DNA of 64,000 nucleotides from CAVRCA01 sp965218045 (GTDB lineage: Bacteria; Pseudomonadota; Alphaproteobacteria; Acetobacterales; Acetobacteraceae): NCBI GenBank assembly GCA_965218045.1, contig CBDCJX010000013.1, forward strand, positions 35,574-99,573, read 5' to 3'. Position 1 is the stretch's first letter. Every line of letters begins with the position of its first letter. The notes under the pieces were generated by a model. It worked only from the letters and a program-made list of their open reading frames with translations. It did no database searches and was not told the origin of the DNA. The position numbers and the translations under genes are program-made. This document shows, in pieces, positions 9,443-18,257 of this stretch.

Positions 9443-10630
9443 TCACCGGCTTGCTTCTTCTTGATCCCCGGCTTCCTGGTGGGAGTTGGCGTGGTCCTGG
9501 TGGTGGTGCATCGGATGGCGCCGGTTCATCGACCAGAGCCAGATCGCCACCGCGCCGAACACCAGGTTCAGCCAGAACGTGTAGTTCAGGCTGAAATGCG
9601 TGATCTCCCGCCTGATCTGCGTATCGCGCGGCGGCACCAGGCCGGCAGCGGTGAACAGCAGGTCCATCACCAGCCCGGAGGCCACCATGGTGACGAAGAA
9701 GACGCCGGCGATATACGCAGCCATCCGCCAGCCATAGTAGCGGCGATACACGTCGAGCAGCGGCAGCACGATCAGATCGGCGTAGAGGAACGCCAGCACC
9801 CCGCCGAAGCCGATGCCGCTCGCCCACAGGATCGCCGCCATCGGCACGTTGCCGATCGAGCAGACAAAGGTCAGCACGGCGATGATCGGACCGATGACCG
9901 CGTTGGCGGGAACCTGGATCCACGGGGAGGAGCCGTGCAGGAACAACGCCTCCCACCAGCCGACCGGCACGAAGGCCGACAGCAGGCCCGCGATCAGGAA
10001 GCCTATGAGCAGGTCCTTCCACAGCATCGACGCGTCCATCACGACGTTCTGCGCCACCCGGACCGGTGTCTCGGGGCTGCGCAGCTTCTGCCATATCGTC
10101 GCGCCCTCGACCGGCATGCTGGAATGCTCGTGCCCGCCCGACGCCTCCTGGTGTTCGCGCGCGGCCTCGACCAGTTGCTTGGGATAGGTCAGCCGCACCA
10201 GGAGCGTCATGATGGCGATCAGCACCAGCCCGCCGACCCACTCGGCCAGGGTGAACTGCCAGCCCATCAGCAGCCACAGGATGATGCCGAGCTCCAGCAC
10301 CAGGTTGGTCGAGGCGAACAGGAAAGCGAGCGATGGGACCAGCGCCGCGCCGCGTTTGAACAGCGTGCGGCTGATCGCGGCCGAGGCGTAGGAACAGCTC
10401 GAGCTCGCCGCGCCGAACCCGGCGGCGATCGCGATCTCGCGGAGGCCATCGCGGCCGAGCAGCTTGCGCATCCGCTCGCGCGAAACCAGCGCCTGGATCA
10501 GGCCGGAAAGCACGAAGCCGAGCACCAGGCTCCAGCCAACATCCCAGAACATGCCCGCCGCCATCACCAGGGCCTGCCAAAGCTTGGTCGCGGTATCCGC
10601 CATCAGCGAGGTCATAAGCGCTTCGTTCAT
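9443..10630 (-). CDS. ArsP/DUF318-family permease
   Basis: A 395-residue membrane permease of the DUF318 family (PF03773-type), which includes the trivalent organoarsenical exporter ArsP. The family hallmark GFGAASSSCSYASAA is at about residues 71-85, and a related second-half motif is FVCSIGNVPMAAILWASG. About ten hydrophobic segments are visible. The central loop (HEHSSMP) and the C-terminal tail (HPMHHHQDHANSHQ) are His-rich, which suggests metal contact. The start at 10630 excludes an upstream basic, non-membrane stretch. It is divergent from a small HTH-containing gene at 10797. The substrate could be an arsenical or another metal or metalloid. Confidence 0.8.
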   Translation of the reverse strand: MNEALMTSLMADTATKLWQALVMAAGMFWDVGWSLVLGFVLSGLIQALVSRERMRKLLGRDGLREIAIAAGFGAASSSCSYASAAISRTLFKRGAALVPSLAFLFASTNLVLELGIILWLLMGWQFTLAEWVGGLVLIAIMTLLVRLTYPKQLVEAAREHQEASGGHEHSSMPVEGATIWQKLRSPETPVRVAQNVVMDASMLWKDLLIGFLIAGLLSAFVPVGWWEALFLHGSSPWIQVPANAVIGPIIAVLTFVCSIGNVPMAAILWASGIGFGGVLAFLYADLIVLPLLDVYRRYYGWRMAAYIAGVFFVTMVASGLVMDLLFTAAGLVPPRDTQIRREITHFSLNYTFWLNLVFGAVAIWLWSMNRRHPMHHHQDHANSHQEAGDQEEASR

Positions 10631-10796
10631 CTTTTTAAGACATCTTGGAGCAGACCAGAAACACACGATCCTCGCACCACTCGAAAGAGCGCGCGAGGCG
10701 GGCAAAAGGCCCAAGCGGACCCCTCTTGCACGAGCAACCGACGCCACCGGTTTTCAGCACTCGGGTGGCGCACTCGGCAATCCGTTGAGAGATCAC

Positions 10797-11198
10797 ATGT
10801 CCTATACGTTAGCCGTCGCCTGCGCTCGCGAAATGCGGATGGTCCGCCAGTTCGAGCTTGCCGCTCGCCTGGGCATCTCGCGACGGACAGCGGTCGCGCA
10901 TCTGGCCCGCATGCAGCGCGAGGGCGTCGTGAGCCGCATGGATGTGCGCGGGTGGCACGCCGCACTCGACCTGCATGCTGAGCGTCCCGACCCCGAGCCG
11001 GACAGTCGCGTCGTGGACCGCGACGGCCCGGCTCCGCGCAAGCCGCAATACGACGCCGTGCGTCGCCTCATCGCGCGCGAGCTGCACCCCGACGCCTGCG
11101 ACTCCGACGATCCGACCAAGCCGCTGCGGGCGGAGCTGTTCAAACGCATCTGGCCGCAGCTGCTGGAGATAACCCACGCCGCGGATCGACACGTCTAG
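10797..11198 (+). CDS. Small protein with HTH and J-domain-like segments
   Basis: A 133-residue protein. Residues ~15-50 (MVRQFELAARLGISRRTAVA, then HLARMQREGVVSR) form a convincing helix-turn-helix. A polar linker follows, and residues ~83-125 (YDAVRRLIARELHPDA, then KPLRAELFKRIWPQLLEI) resemble helices II-III of a J-domain, including the HPD tripeptide, with the flanking helix seen in short alphaproteobacterial J-like proteins. The gene is divergent from the ArsP-type permease with 166 bp between the starts, a common layout for a local regulator. Whether it binds DNA, a Hsp70, or both is unknown. Confidence 0.6.
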   Translation: MSYTLAVACAREMRMVRQFELAARLGISRRTAVAHLARMQREGVVSRMDVRGWHAALDLHAERPDPEPDSRVVDRDGPAPRKPQYDAVRRLIARELHPDACDSDDPTKPLRAELFKRIWPQLLEITHAADRHV

Positions 11199-11219
11199 CC
11201 GAGCTCCGTCACACGACCC

Positions 11220-11729
11220 TCATTCTCGCAGCACCACCTGATACGCGCGCAAAACATCCGCTCCGAAGCAGACGAACAGCACGCGCTCGATAACCTCATT
11301 GCTTTCCAGGAAGGCCGCGGTCTCGCGGTGGGCGATGTGCGCCGCCGCAGCGATCGGGTAGCCGTAGACGCCGCAACTGATCGCCGGAAAGGCGAGGCAA
11401 CGCAGACCGTGCGTGACGGCGAGCTTGAGCGACTCGCGATAGCAGCTTGCCAACAGCTCGGGCTCTCCCCGATCGCCGCCATGCCACACCGGGCCGACGG
11501 TGTGGATCACGTGGCGCGCCGGCAGCCGGTAACCCTTGGTGATGCGCGCCTGGCCGGTCGGACAGCCGCCGAGCGTGCGGCATTCGGCCAGCAACTCCGG
11601 ACCCGCGGCGCGATGGATCGCCCCGTCGACCCCGCCGCCGCCGAGCAAGCTCGAATTGGCCGCGTTGACGATGGCATCGACCGACAAGGTGGTGATGTCC
11701 GCTTGCGAGATCGCCATTCGCCCGGTCAT
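11220..11729 (-). CDS. Macrodomain protein (O-acetyl-ADP-ribose deacetylase type)
   Basis: A 169-residue single macrodomain of the MacroD/YmdB class, which hydrolyses O-acetyl-ADP-ribose or removes ADP-ribose from acidic residues. The ADP-ribose-binding loop is clear: VDAIVNAANSSLLGGGGVDG with GAIHRAAG (residues ~16-42), as is the second loop FPAISCGVYGYP near residue 122. The N-terminus was set at the ATG at 11729, which gives a standard-length domain; upstream residues in the longer frame are Cys-rich and non-homologous. It follows corA with a gap of about 28 bp and is probably cotranscribed with it. Confidence 0.9.
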   Translation of the reverse strand: MTGRMAISQADITTLSVDAIVNAANSSLLGGGGVDGAIHRAAGPELLAECRTLGGCPTGQARITKGYRLPARHVIHTVGPVWHGGDRGEPELLASCYRESLKLAVTHGLRCLAFPAISCGVYGYPIAAAAHIAHRETAAFLESNEVIERVLFVCFGADVLRAYQVVLRE

Positions 11730-11757
11730 CGCGGTTCCTCCAGCATCGGCCCGGTCG

Positions 11758-12741
11758 TTACATCCAGCCGCGCCACTTGAACAGCAGCAACGGCAAGACC
11801 GCGCTCGCAACGATCACCACGAGCCCGTACGGATACCCATAGGTCCAAGTCAGTTCCGGCATGTCCTTGAAGTTCATGCCGTAGATGCTCGCGACCAAGG
11901 TTGGCGGAATGCCGACGACGGAGACGACGGTGAGCACCTTGATGATGTTGTTCTGCGCGATGTTGATGTAGCCCAAGGTCGCGTCCAGCAGGAACTGCAC
12001 CTTGTTGCTAAGATAGTTGTCGTAATCCGCCAGCGAGCCGACATCCTGGCGGATCGTCTTCAATCGCGGCTTGAGGTCGGAGGGCAGCCAGGCGGACGCC
12101 GTCTGGCCGGTGAACGGCACGATGCGGCCGACGCCGAGCAGGCTGTCGCGGATACGGGTGATCAAGTCGCCCGCCGTGCCGACGGATTTGAGGATGCGCC
12201 GCAGCGCCAGGTCTTCCCGTCGAGGCGCGCGACCGGAACCGAGATCGTCCTGGAAGATCTGCCGCGAAATGGCGTCGAGCTCGTCGCGGATCTTTTCCAG
12301 GTCGTCGGCGAGCCGGTCGACGATGACTTCGAGCAAGGTCACCAGGATATGCGCGCCCGTCCGATGCTTCTGCTCGAAGCGCGGCGCCCGCTCATGCACG
12401 GTGTTGAACGACCGACTGGGCGCGAAACGTACGCTCAACAGGCGATTTCGCGTCAGCACCAAGCCCAGCGGGGTGCTGTGAACGTTCTGCCGGTCGTGCG
12501 TGTGAACCAGCGGCATGCTGAGGTAGAGAGTGTCGTCCTCGACGCTCAACCGACTAGAGGTTTCGATCTCCTGCAACTCGGGCGCGGTCGAGACATACAG
12601 GCCGGTGCTCTTCTCGACCGCGCGCCGCTCGTCCTCGGTCGGTTGCAACACATCGATCCACACCGCGCGCGCCAGCGCCTCGTGGTCGGCGACGTCGATC
12701 TCCTGCAACCGTCCGCCGCCCGCGGCCAGTGCGACGATCAT
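11758..12741 (-). CDS. corA: CorA-family divalent metal transporter
   Basis: A 327-residue magnesium/cobalt channel of the CorA family. It has a large cytoplasmic alpha/beta N-terminal domain, a long helical stalk (about residues 130-265) and two C-terminal transmembrane helices. The signature selectivity motif is SIYGMNFKDMPE near residue 292, at the end of TM1. It ends FKWRGWM. Homopentamers in the inner membrane import Mg2+ (sometimes Co2+ or Ni2+), gated by bound Mg2+. It lies between ilvC and the macrodomain gene on the same strand, 16 bp after the ilvC end. Confidence 0.93.
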   Translation of the reverse strand: MIVALAAGGGRLQEIDVADHEALARAVWIDVLQPTEDERRAVEKSTGLYVSTAPELQEIETSSRLSVEDDTLYLSMPLVHTHDRQNVHSTPLGLVLTRNRLLSVRFAPSRSFNTVHERAPRFEQKHRTGAHILVTLLEVIVDRLADDLEKIRDELDAISRQIFQDDLGSGRAPRREDLALRRILKSVGTAGDLITRIRDSLLGVGRIVPFTGQTASAWLPSDLKPRLKTIRQDVGSLADYDNYLSNKVQFLLDATLGYINIAQNNIIKVLTVVSVVGIPPTLVASIYGMNFKDMPELTWTYGYPYGLVVIVASAVLPLLLFKWRGWM

Positions 12742-12757
12742 GTCCGGGCGGGCGCGG

Positions 12758-13777
12758 CTAGTTCTTCGCCTTGTCGACCAGCGCGTTCTTGGCGATCCAC
12801 GGCATCATCCCGCGCAGCCGCTCGCCGACCTGCTCGATCGGGTGCTCGGAGAGCCGGCGGCGGGTCGCCTTGAAGCTCGACTGGTTCACCCGGTTCTCCA
12901 GCATCCAGTCGCGCGCGAAGCGGCCGGACTGGATATCGGCCAGCACCCGCTTCATCTCGGCGCGGGTCTCGTCGGTGATGATGCGCGGGCCGGTGACGTA
13001 TTCGCCATACTCGGCGGTGTTGCTGATCGAGTAGTTCATGTTGGCGATGCCACCCTCGTAGATCAGGTCGACGATCAGCTTCACCTCGTGCAGGCACTCG
13101 AAATACGCCATCTCGGGCGCGTAGCCGGCCTCGACCAGGGTCTCGTAACCGCCCTTGATCAGCTCGACCAGGCCGCCGCACAGCACCACCTGCTCGCCGA
13201 ACAGGTCGGTCTCGCATTCCTCCTTGAAGGTGGTCTCGATGATGCCGGCGCGGCCGCCGCCGATCGCCGAGGCGTACGAGAGCGCGATCTCCAGCGCGTT
13301 GCCGGACGGGTTCTGCGCCACCGCGACCAGGCACGGCACGCCACCGCCGCGCTGATACTCGCTGCGCACGGTGTGGCCGGGGCCCTTCGGCGCGATCATG
13401 AACACGTCGATATCGGGGCGCGGGTCGAGCAGGTTGAAATGCACGTTGAGCCCGTGCGCGAAAGCCAGCGCCGCGCCCGGCTTCATGTTGGGGCCGAGCT
13501 TTTCGCGATACAGATCACCTTGCCCCTCATCGGGAGTGAGCACCATGATGACATCGGCCCATTTGGCGCAGTCCGCCGGGTCCAACACCTTCAACCCGGC
13601 GGCTTCGGCCTTGGCGACGCCGGAAGAATTCGGCCGCAGCCCGACGGCGAGCTCGCCGGCGCCGCTGTCCTTAAGATTGTTGGCGTGCGCGTGTCCCTGG
13701 CTGCCGTAGCCGATGATGGCGACTTTTTTTCCCTTGATCAGGTTCACGTCGGCGTCGCGGTCATAGTACACGCGCAT
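12758..13777 (-). CDS. ilvC: Ketol-acid reductoisomerase
   Basis: Second step of valine/isoleucine synthesis: Mg2+-dependent alkyl migration and NADPH reduction of 2-acetolactate. At 339 residues it is the short class I form. The Rossmann motif VAIIGYGSQGHAHANNL lies at residues ~18-34, and the knotted C-terminal domain carries the metal ligands in EECETDLFGEQ near residue 190 and the ECLHEVKLIVDLIYEGG segment near residue 229. The ATG at 13777 is preceded by GGAAAC. It is the third gene of ilvB-ilvN-ilvC, separated from ilvN by 67 bp that contain a palindromic repeat. Confidence 0.97.
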   Translation of the reverse strand: MRVYYDRDADVNLIKGKKVAIIGYGSQGHAHANNLKDSGAGELAVGLRPNSSGVAKAEAAGLKVLDPADCAKWADVIMVLTPDEGQGDLYREKLGPNMKPGAALAFAHGLNVHFNLLDPRPDIDVFMIAPKGPGHTVRSEYQRGGGVPCLVAVAQNPSGNALEIALSYASAIGGGRAGIIETTFKEECETDLFGEQVVLCGGLVELIKGGYETLVEAGYAPEMAYFECLHEVKLIVDLIYEGGIANMNYSISNTAEYGEYVTGPRIITDETRAEMKRVLADIQSGRFARDWMLENRVNQSSFKATRRRLSEHPIEQVGERLRGMMPWIAKNALVDKAKN

Positions 13778-13809
13778 GGCTGTTTCCTTCTGTCCTGACA
13801 GGGGCTGAT

Positions 13810-13846
13810 CCCCTCACCCTGCCCTCTCCCAGCGGGAGAAGGGTTT
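13810..13846. repeat. Palindromic intergenic repeat between ilvN and ilvC
   Basis: The sequence CCCCTCACCCTGCCCTCTCC is followed by a complementary GGGAGAAGGG arm across a three-base loop. It resembles the dispersed CCCTCACCCT...CCCTCTCCC palindromes found between genes in many GC-rich proteobacteria. It could fold in the ilvN-ilvC message and adjust expression or stability, but it may simply be a genome-wide repeat. Confidence 0.55.
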
Positions 13847-14417
13847 ATACTGCTTCTTGTCCCGCAGGGAGGGGGCTGGAGCGCGGCTCGCGCAGGCTGT
13901 CGATCACTCGCACCCCACGCGCGATTGCGGCCACACCGGTGCGCGAGACCTCGGCGAGCCCGAGCGGGCGCATCAGGTCGAGAAAGGCGTCGAGCTTGTC
14001 GGTGGCACCGGTCAGCTCGAACACGAAGCTGCCGGTGGTCGCGTCGATCACCCGGGCGCGGAATGCCTCGGCGATGCGCAGCGCCTCCATGCGCGGCTCG
14101 CCGGTGCCGAGCACCTTGATCAGCGCCATCTCGCGCGCGATGTGCGGCCCCTCGCGGGTGAGGTCGGCAACCCGATGCACCGGCACCAGCCGGTCGAGCT
14201 GCGCCTTGATCTGCTCGATCACCATCTCGGTGCCGGAGGTGACGACGTTGATGCGCGAGCGGCCCCGCGCGTCGTCCACGGGTGCCACCGTGAGGCTGTC
14301 GATGTTATAGCCACGGCCGGAGAACAGGCCGATGACACGCGCCAGTACGCCGGCCTCATTCTCGACAAGGACCGAAATTGTCGCGCTGCGTTGAGCGCCG
14401 GCGGGCGGCATGGGCAT
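13845..14417 (-). CDS. ilvN: Acetolactate synthase small (regulatory) subunit
   Basis: A 190-residue regulatory subunit that binds the large subunit and confers valine feedback inhibition. The N-terminal ACT domain is evident (ISVLVENEAGVLARVIGLFS, then GRGYNIDSLTVAP; residues ~14-45), followed by the second ACT-like C-terminal domain with FELTGATDKLDAFLDLM near residue 130. Length matches the long IlvH-type subunits. It starts 7 bp after the ilvB stop, so the two subunits are probably translated from one message. Its 3' end touches the palindromic repeat ahead of ilvC. Confidence 0.96.
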   Translation of the reverse strand: MPMPPAGAQRSATISVLVENEAGVLARVIGLFSGRGYNIDSLTVAPVDDARGRSRINVVTSGTEMVIEQIKAQLDRLVPVHRVADLTREGPHIAREMALIKVLGTGEPRMEALRIAEAFRARVIDATTGSFVFELTGATDKLDAFLDLMRPLGLAEVSRTGVAAIARGVRVIDSLREPRSSPLPAGQEAV

Positions 14418-14424
14418 GACGAGC

Positions 14425-16206
14425 TCAGACCAGCACCAGCCCCTCGTCGGTGATGCCGGCGGCGCGGTCCTCGTGCTCGACGCCGAGGATCATCTCGTTG
14501 TGCGCCGCCCCGCTCGGGATCATCGGGAAGCAGTTCTCCTTCGGATCGACCATGACGTCGACGACCACCGCCCGGTCGATCGCCAACATCTCGTGGATCA
14601 CGTCGTCGAGCTGGTCCACCGTCTCCGCCCGCAGCCCCGCCGCGTGGAAGCTGTCGGCAAGCTTGACGAAATCCGGCAGCGCCGCCGAGTAGGTCTCCGA
14701 GTAGCGGCCGCCATGCAGCAATTCCTGCCACTGGCGCACCATGCCCATGTATTGGTTGTTCAGAATGAACACTTTTACCGGCAGCCGGTACTGCGCCAAG
14801 GTGCCCATCTCCTGGATGTTCATCAGCACGCTGGCCTCGCCGGCGATGTCGATCACCAGCGCGTCCGGGTGGGCGACCTGCACGCCCATCGCCGCCGGCA
14901 GGCCGTAGCCCATCGTGCCGAGCCCGCCCGAGGTCATCCAGCGGTTCGGCCGGTCGAAGCGGAAATGCTGCGCCGACCACATCTGATGCTGGCCGACCTC
15001 GGTGGTGATGAAGGTGTCGCGCCCGAGCTTGCGGGTGATCTCGTAGAGCCGCTGGATCGCGTATTGCGGCTTGATGATCGCGCCGGGCGCATCCGACTGA
15101 TCGAAACGCAGGCAGTCCTTGCCGCGCCAGGTGTCGATCTCGCGCCACCAATCGGCCAGCGCTTGGCGGTCGGCGCGGCTATCGTCCTGCTGCCAGGCCG
15201 CGAGCAGCGCCTCGATCACACGCCCGGCGTCGCCAACGATCGCCACGTCGACCGGCACGTTCTTGTTGATGCTGGAAGGGTCGATATCAGCGTGGATCTT
15301 CTTCGACTCCGGGCTGAACGCGTTCAGCCGCCCGGTCACCCGGTCGTCGAAACGGGCGCCGAGGTTGAGCAGCACGTCGCAGCCATGCATCGCCATGTTG
15401 GCTTCGTAGGTGCCGTGCATCCCCAACATGCCGAGGAATTGCGGGTCGTTGGCCGGGTAGGCGCCGAGCCCCATCAGCGTGCTGGTGCAAGGGAATCCGG
15501 TCTCGCGCACGAAGCGGACCAGCGCCGCCGAGGCCGCCTCGCCGGCATTGATCACGCCGCCGCCGGTATAGACCATCGGCCGCTTGGCGCGCTTCAGCAG
15601 CGCCACGGCGCGGTCGATCTGCGCCGGATCGGGCTCGGTGCGCGGCCGATAGCTGCGGTGTTCGGACTCTGGCGGCGGCACCCAGGGTGCCTTGTTAATG
15701 AGAATATCCTTCGGCAAGTCGATCACCACCGGCCCCGGCCGGCCGCTGCGCGCGACGTAGAACGCCTCGTGCACCACGGTGGCGAGGTCCTCGGAGCGCT
15801 TGACCAGGTAGTTGTGCTTGGTCGCCGGGCGGGTGATGCCGGTGGTGTCGGCTTCCTGGAACGCGTCGTTGCCGATCAGATGCGTCGGCACCTGGCCGGT
15901 GAGACAGACCACCGGGATGCTGTCCATCAGCGCGTCCACCAGGCCGGTGACCGCGTTGGTCGCCCCCGGCCCGCTGGTCACCAGCACGACGCCGACCTTG
16001 CCGGTGCTGCGCGCATAACCCTCGGCCGCGTGCACCGCGCCACCTTCCTGGCGCACCAGGATGTGGCGGATGGCGTTCTGCTGGAAGATCGCGTCGTAGA
16101 TCGGCAATACCGCGCCGCCGGGATAGCCGAAGATCACCTCCACCCCCTGCTCCTTGAGGGCGCGTAGCAGGATTTCAGCTCCCGATTGGGTCAGTTCCGC
16201 CGACAT
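14425..16206 (-). CDS. ilvB: Acetolactate synthase large (catalytic) subunit
   Basis: The TPP- and FAD-dependent catalytic subunit for the first common step of valine, leucine and isoleucine synthesis, 593 residues. The N-terminal TPP-activating Glu lies in GVEVIFGYPGGAVLPIYD (about residues 20-37). The central FAD domain occupies about residues 200-340, and the C-terminal pyrophosphate-binding motif is IDIAGEASVLMN, with Glu where GDG/GDA is more usual. The ATG at 16206 begins MSAELTQSGAEILLRALKEQ and gives a normal length; the longer frame to 16305 overlaps the miaA 3' end. First gene of ilvB-ilvN-ilvC; no leader peptide was recognised in the ~85 bp upstream. Confidence 0.96.
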   Translation of the reverse strand: MSAELTQSGAEILLRALKEQGVEVIFGYPGGAVLPIYDAIFQQNAIRHILVRQEGGAVHAAEGYARSTGKVGVVLVTSGPGATNAVTGLVDALMDSIPVVCLTGQVPTHLIGNDAFQEADTTGITRPATKHNYLVKRSEDLATVVHEAFYVARSGRPGPVVIDLPKDILINKAPWVPPPESEHRSYRPRTEPDPAQIDRAVALLKRAKRPMVYTGGGVINAGEAASAALVRFVRETGFPCTSTLMGLGAYPANDPQFLGMLGMHGTYEANMAMHGCDVLLNLGARFDDRVTGRLNAFSPESKKIHADIDPSSINKNVPVDVAIVGDAGRVIEALLAAWQQDDSRADRQALADWWREIDTWRGKDCLRFDQSDAPGAIIKPQYAIQRLYEITRKLGRDTFITTEVGQHQMWSAQHFRFDRPNRWMTSGGLGTMGYGLPAAMGVQVAHPDALVIDIAGEASVLMNIQEMGTLAQYRLPVKVFILNNQYMGMVRQWQELLHGGRYSETYSAALPDFVKLADSFHAAGLRAETVDQLDDVIHEMLAIDRAVVVDVMVDPKENCFPMIPSGAAHNEMILGVEHEDRAAGITDEGLVLV

Positions 16207-16291
16207 GGCACGTGCTCCGATCAAGGCGCCGCCCGCGACCGGGCAAACGCGAAGGCAGGCAGCGATAGGCAGTTTGCTGCGCCGCGTCAAC

Positions 16292-17218
16292 TCACCCCTC
16301 AACAAAACACACTATTTGGTCGATGATTCTTTTCGAAAGTTGCGCGAAATCCGTGTATCGCGCATGGATCGTATAGGCGCGATCCTGCGGTGCCAATCGG
16401 TGATGCCGGAACCACGTCGCCTGCCGCTTGGCATACTGCCCGGTCAGCAACTCGGCGCGCGCGCTCGCGTCTTGCAGCGAGGTCTTGCCCCGCAGATTGG
16501 CGGCGAGTTCCGCCACGCCGAGCGCGCGCATCGCCGGCAGCGCGGGGTCCAGGCCGAGGGCGAGCAGCGCGCGGACCTCGTCGAGCGCGCCATCGCGCAG
16601 CATGGCGGCGAACCGACCGCCGATCGCCGAGCGCAGCGCCGGACGGGGCGGGTCGAGCAGGATCGCGGCAAACCGCCACGGCGGCGGTTCTCCCCCGGCC
16701 GCCTGCCAGCCGGCGAGCCCCTTGCCGGTGCCGCGCCAGACCTCCCAGGCACGGGCAATGCGCTGACCGTCGCTCGGATGCAGCCGCGCCGCCGTGACCG
16801 GATCGCGCGCGGCGAGCCGGCCATGCAGCGCCGACGACCCGAGCGTGGCGAGCAACGACCTGGCCTCCTCGCGCGCCGCCGGGCCGGGATCGGGGATGTC
16901 GGTCAGCCCCTCGACCAGCGCGGAGAAATACAGGCCGGTGCCGCCGCACAGGATCGGCACGCGCCCCGCATCCCGCACGGCTTGCATCGCCTCCAGCGCG
17001 GCGCCCCGCCACCAGGCCACGCTGCCCGGCATGGCGGCGCGGCGGACGCCATACAGCAGATGTGGCGCCCGCCTCGTCTCGGCGTCGGTGGGCCGGGCGG
17101 TGAGCAGCCGCAACTCGCGATAGACCTGCATCGCGTCGGCGTTGATCACGCTGCCGCCGAGCCGCTCCGCCAGATCGAGTGCCAGCGCCGATTTGCCCGA
17201 GCAGGTCGGCCCGGCCAC
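16292..17218 (-). CDS. miaA: tRNA dimethylallyltransferase
   Basis: Adds a dimethylallyl group to A37 of tRNAs that read UNN codons. The P-loop GPTCSGKSALALDLA is at residues ~3-17, followed by INADAMQVYRELRLLTARPT and CGGTGLYFSALVEGLTDIP, all conserved in MiaA; the C-terminus has YAKRQATWFRHH. At 308 residues the length is normal. The start is uncertain: GTG at 17218 is the only standard start in frame near the P-loop, but the preceding codons (...PPAIL) also look like MiaA N-terminal sequence and run back through an 18-bp tandem repeat to a stop near 17309, with only CTG codons as alternatives. Confidence 0.92.
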   Translation of the reverse strand: MAGPTCSGKSALALDLAERLGGSVINADAMQVYRELRLLTARPTDAETRRAPHLLYGVRRAAMPGSVAWWRGAALEAMQAVRDAGRVPILCGGTGLYFSALVEGLTDIPDPGPAAREEARSLLATLGSSALHGRLAARDPVTAARLHPSDGQRIARAWEVWRGTGKGLAGWQAAGGEPPPWRFAAILLDPPRPALRSAIGGRFAAMLRDGALDEVRALLALGLDPALPAMRALGVAELAANLRGKTSLQDASARAELLTGQYAKRQATWFRHHRLAPQDRAYTIHARYTDFAQLSKRIIDQIVCFVEG

Positions 17219-17235
17219 CAGTATGGCCGGCGGAA

Positions 17236-17289
17236 CCGGCAGGGCCGGCGACCCCGGCAGGGCCGGCGCCCCCGGCAGGGCCGGAGTGG
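17236..17289. repeat. Three 18-bp tandem repeats between miaA and serB
   Basis: Three successive units of CCGGCAGGGCCGGCGACC type, at 17236-17253, 17254-17271 and 17272-17289; the last is diverged at its end. The array is in the miaA leader region and, if read in the miaA frame, encodes repeated Pro-Ala-Leu-Pro-Gly. Each unit is internally palindromic (CCGGC...GCCGG), so RNA from this region could fold. Confidence 0.75.
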
Positions 17290-17384
17290 CCCGCGGCTCA
17301 AGCAGTGTTCAGCCCCGGCGTGACTTGCGGGTTGCCCGGCACTTTGCCAGCTTCCGACGGCCCCAGGAATGGCGACGCGCGCCG

Positions 17385-18257
17385 ATGACCCATGTACTCA
17401 CGCTGATCGCCGATCGCGCCAGCTCCACGCTCGCCCCGGACCTCGTCGGACGGGTGCGCGACGCAATCGGCGGCGGCGAGCCCACCATCCTGTCCGAGGG
17501 CGAGGCGGTCGATCTCATGGTGGACACCGTGCCAGACCTCCATGCGGTGCGTGCCGCCCTTGACGGCGCGCCGGTCGACGCCATCGCCCAGCCGAGCGAG
17601 GGTCGTCGCAAGGCACTGCTGCTGGCCGACATGGACAGCACCATCGTCGAAGGCGAGACGCTCGACGAGCTGGCCGACTTCGCCGGACTGCGCGACCGCA
17701 TCGCGGCCATCACCGCGCGGGCGATGAACGGCGACCTCGACTTCAAGACCGCGCTGCGCGAGCGCGTGGCAATGCTGAAAGGGCTCGATATCGACGCGCT
17801 GGACCGCACCTGGCAGCGCGTCCGCTTCACCCCCGGCGCGCGCGAGCTGGTGGCGACCATGGCGGCGCACGGCGCACTGACCGCCTTGATCTCGGGCGGC
17901 TTCACCTTCTTCACCAGCCGGGTCGCCGGCGAGCTCGGCTTCGACCTGCACCACGCCAACACCCTGCTCGACGACGGCGCGACATTGACCGGCGCGGTCG
18001 GCGAGCCGATCCTCGATCGCGGCACCAAGGTGAAGACCTTGGTCGGACTGGCCGAGCAACGCGGCCTCGCCCTGGCGCAGACCTTGGCGGTGGGTGACGG
18101 GGCGAACGATCTCGACATGCTGGCACGAGCCGGGCTCGGCGTCGCGTTCCACGCCAAGCCGATCGTCGCCGCCGCCGCAAGCGCGCGGGTCGATCATGCC
18201 GATCTGCGCGCGCTGCTGTTCGCCCAGGGCTACCGCGCGTCCGAGCTCCGGGGCTGA
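17385..18257 (+). CDS. serB: Phosphoserine phosphatase
   Basis: Final step of serine synthesis, hydrolysing phosphoserine. It is 290 residues long with an N-terminal ACT-like segment (MTHVLTLIADRASSTLAPDL onward) and a C-terminal HAD domain. The HAD motifs are DMDSTIVEGETLDEL (nucleophile Asp at about residue 84), ALISGGFTFFTSRVA (motif II Ser) and VGDGANDLDMLARAGLGVAF (motif IV). The ATG at 17385 gives the standard N-terminus; upstream in-frame sequence lies inside the divergent miaA region. It is convergent with degP, whose stop is immediately adjacent. Confidence 0.95.
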   Translation: MTHVLTLIADRASSTLAPDLVGRVRDAIGGGEPTILSEGEAVDLMVDTVPDLHAVRAALDGAPVDAIAQPSEGRRKALLLADMDSTIVEGETLDELADFAGLRDRIAAITARAMNGDLDFKTALRERVAMLKGLDIDALDRTWQRVRFTPGARELVATMAAHGALTALISGGFTFFTSRVAGELGFDLHHANTLLDDGATLTGAVGEPILDRGTKVKTLVGLAEQRGLALAQTLAVGDGANDLDMLARAGLGVAFHAKPIVAAAASARVDHADLRALLFAQGYRASELRG

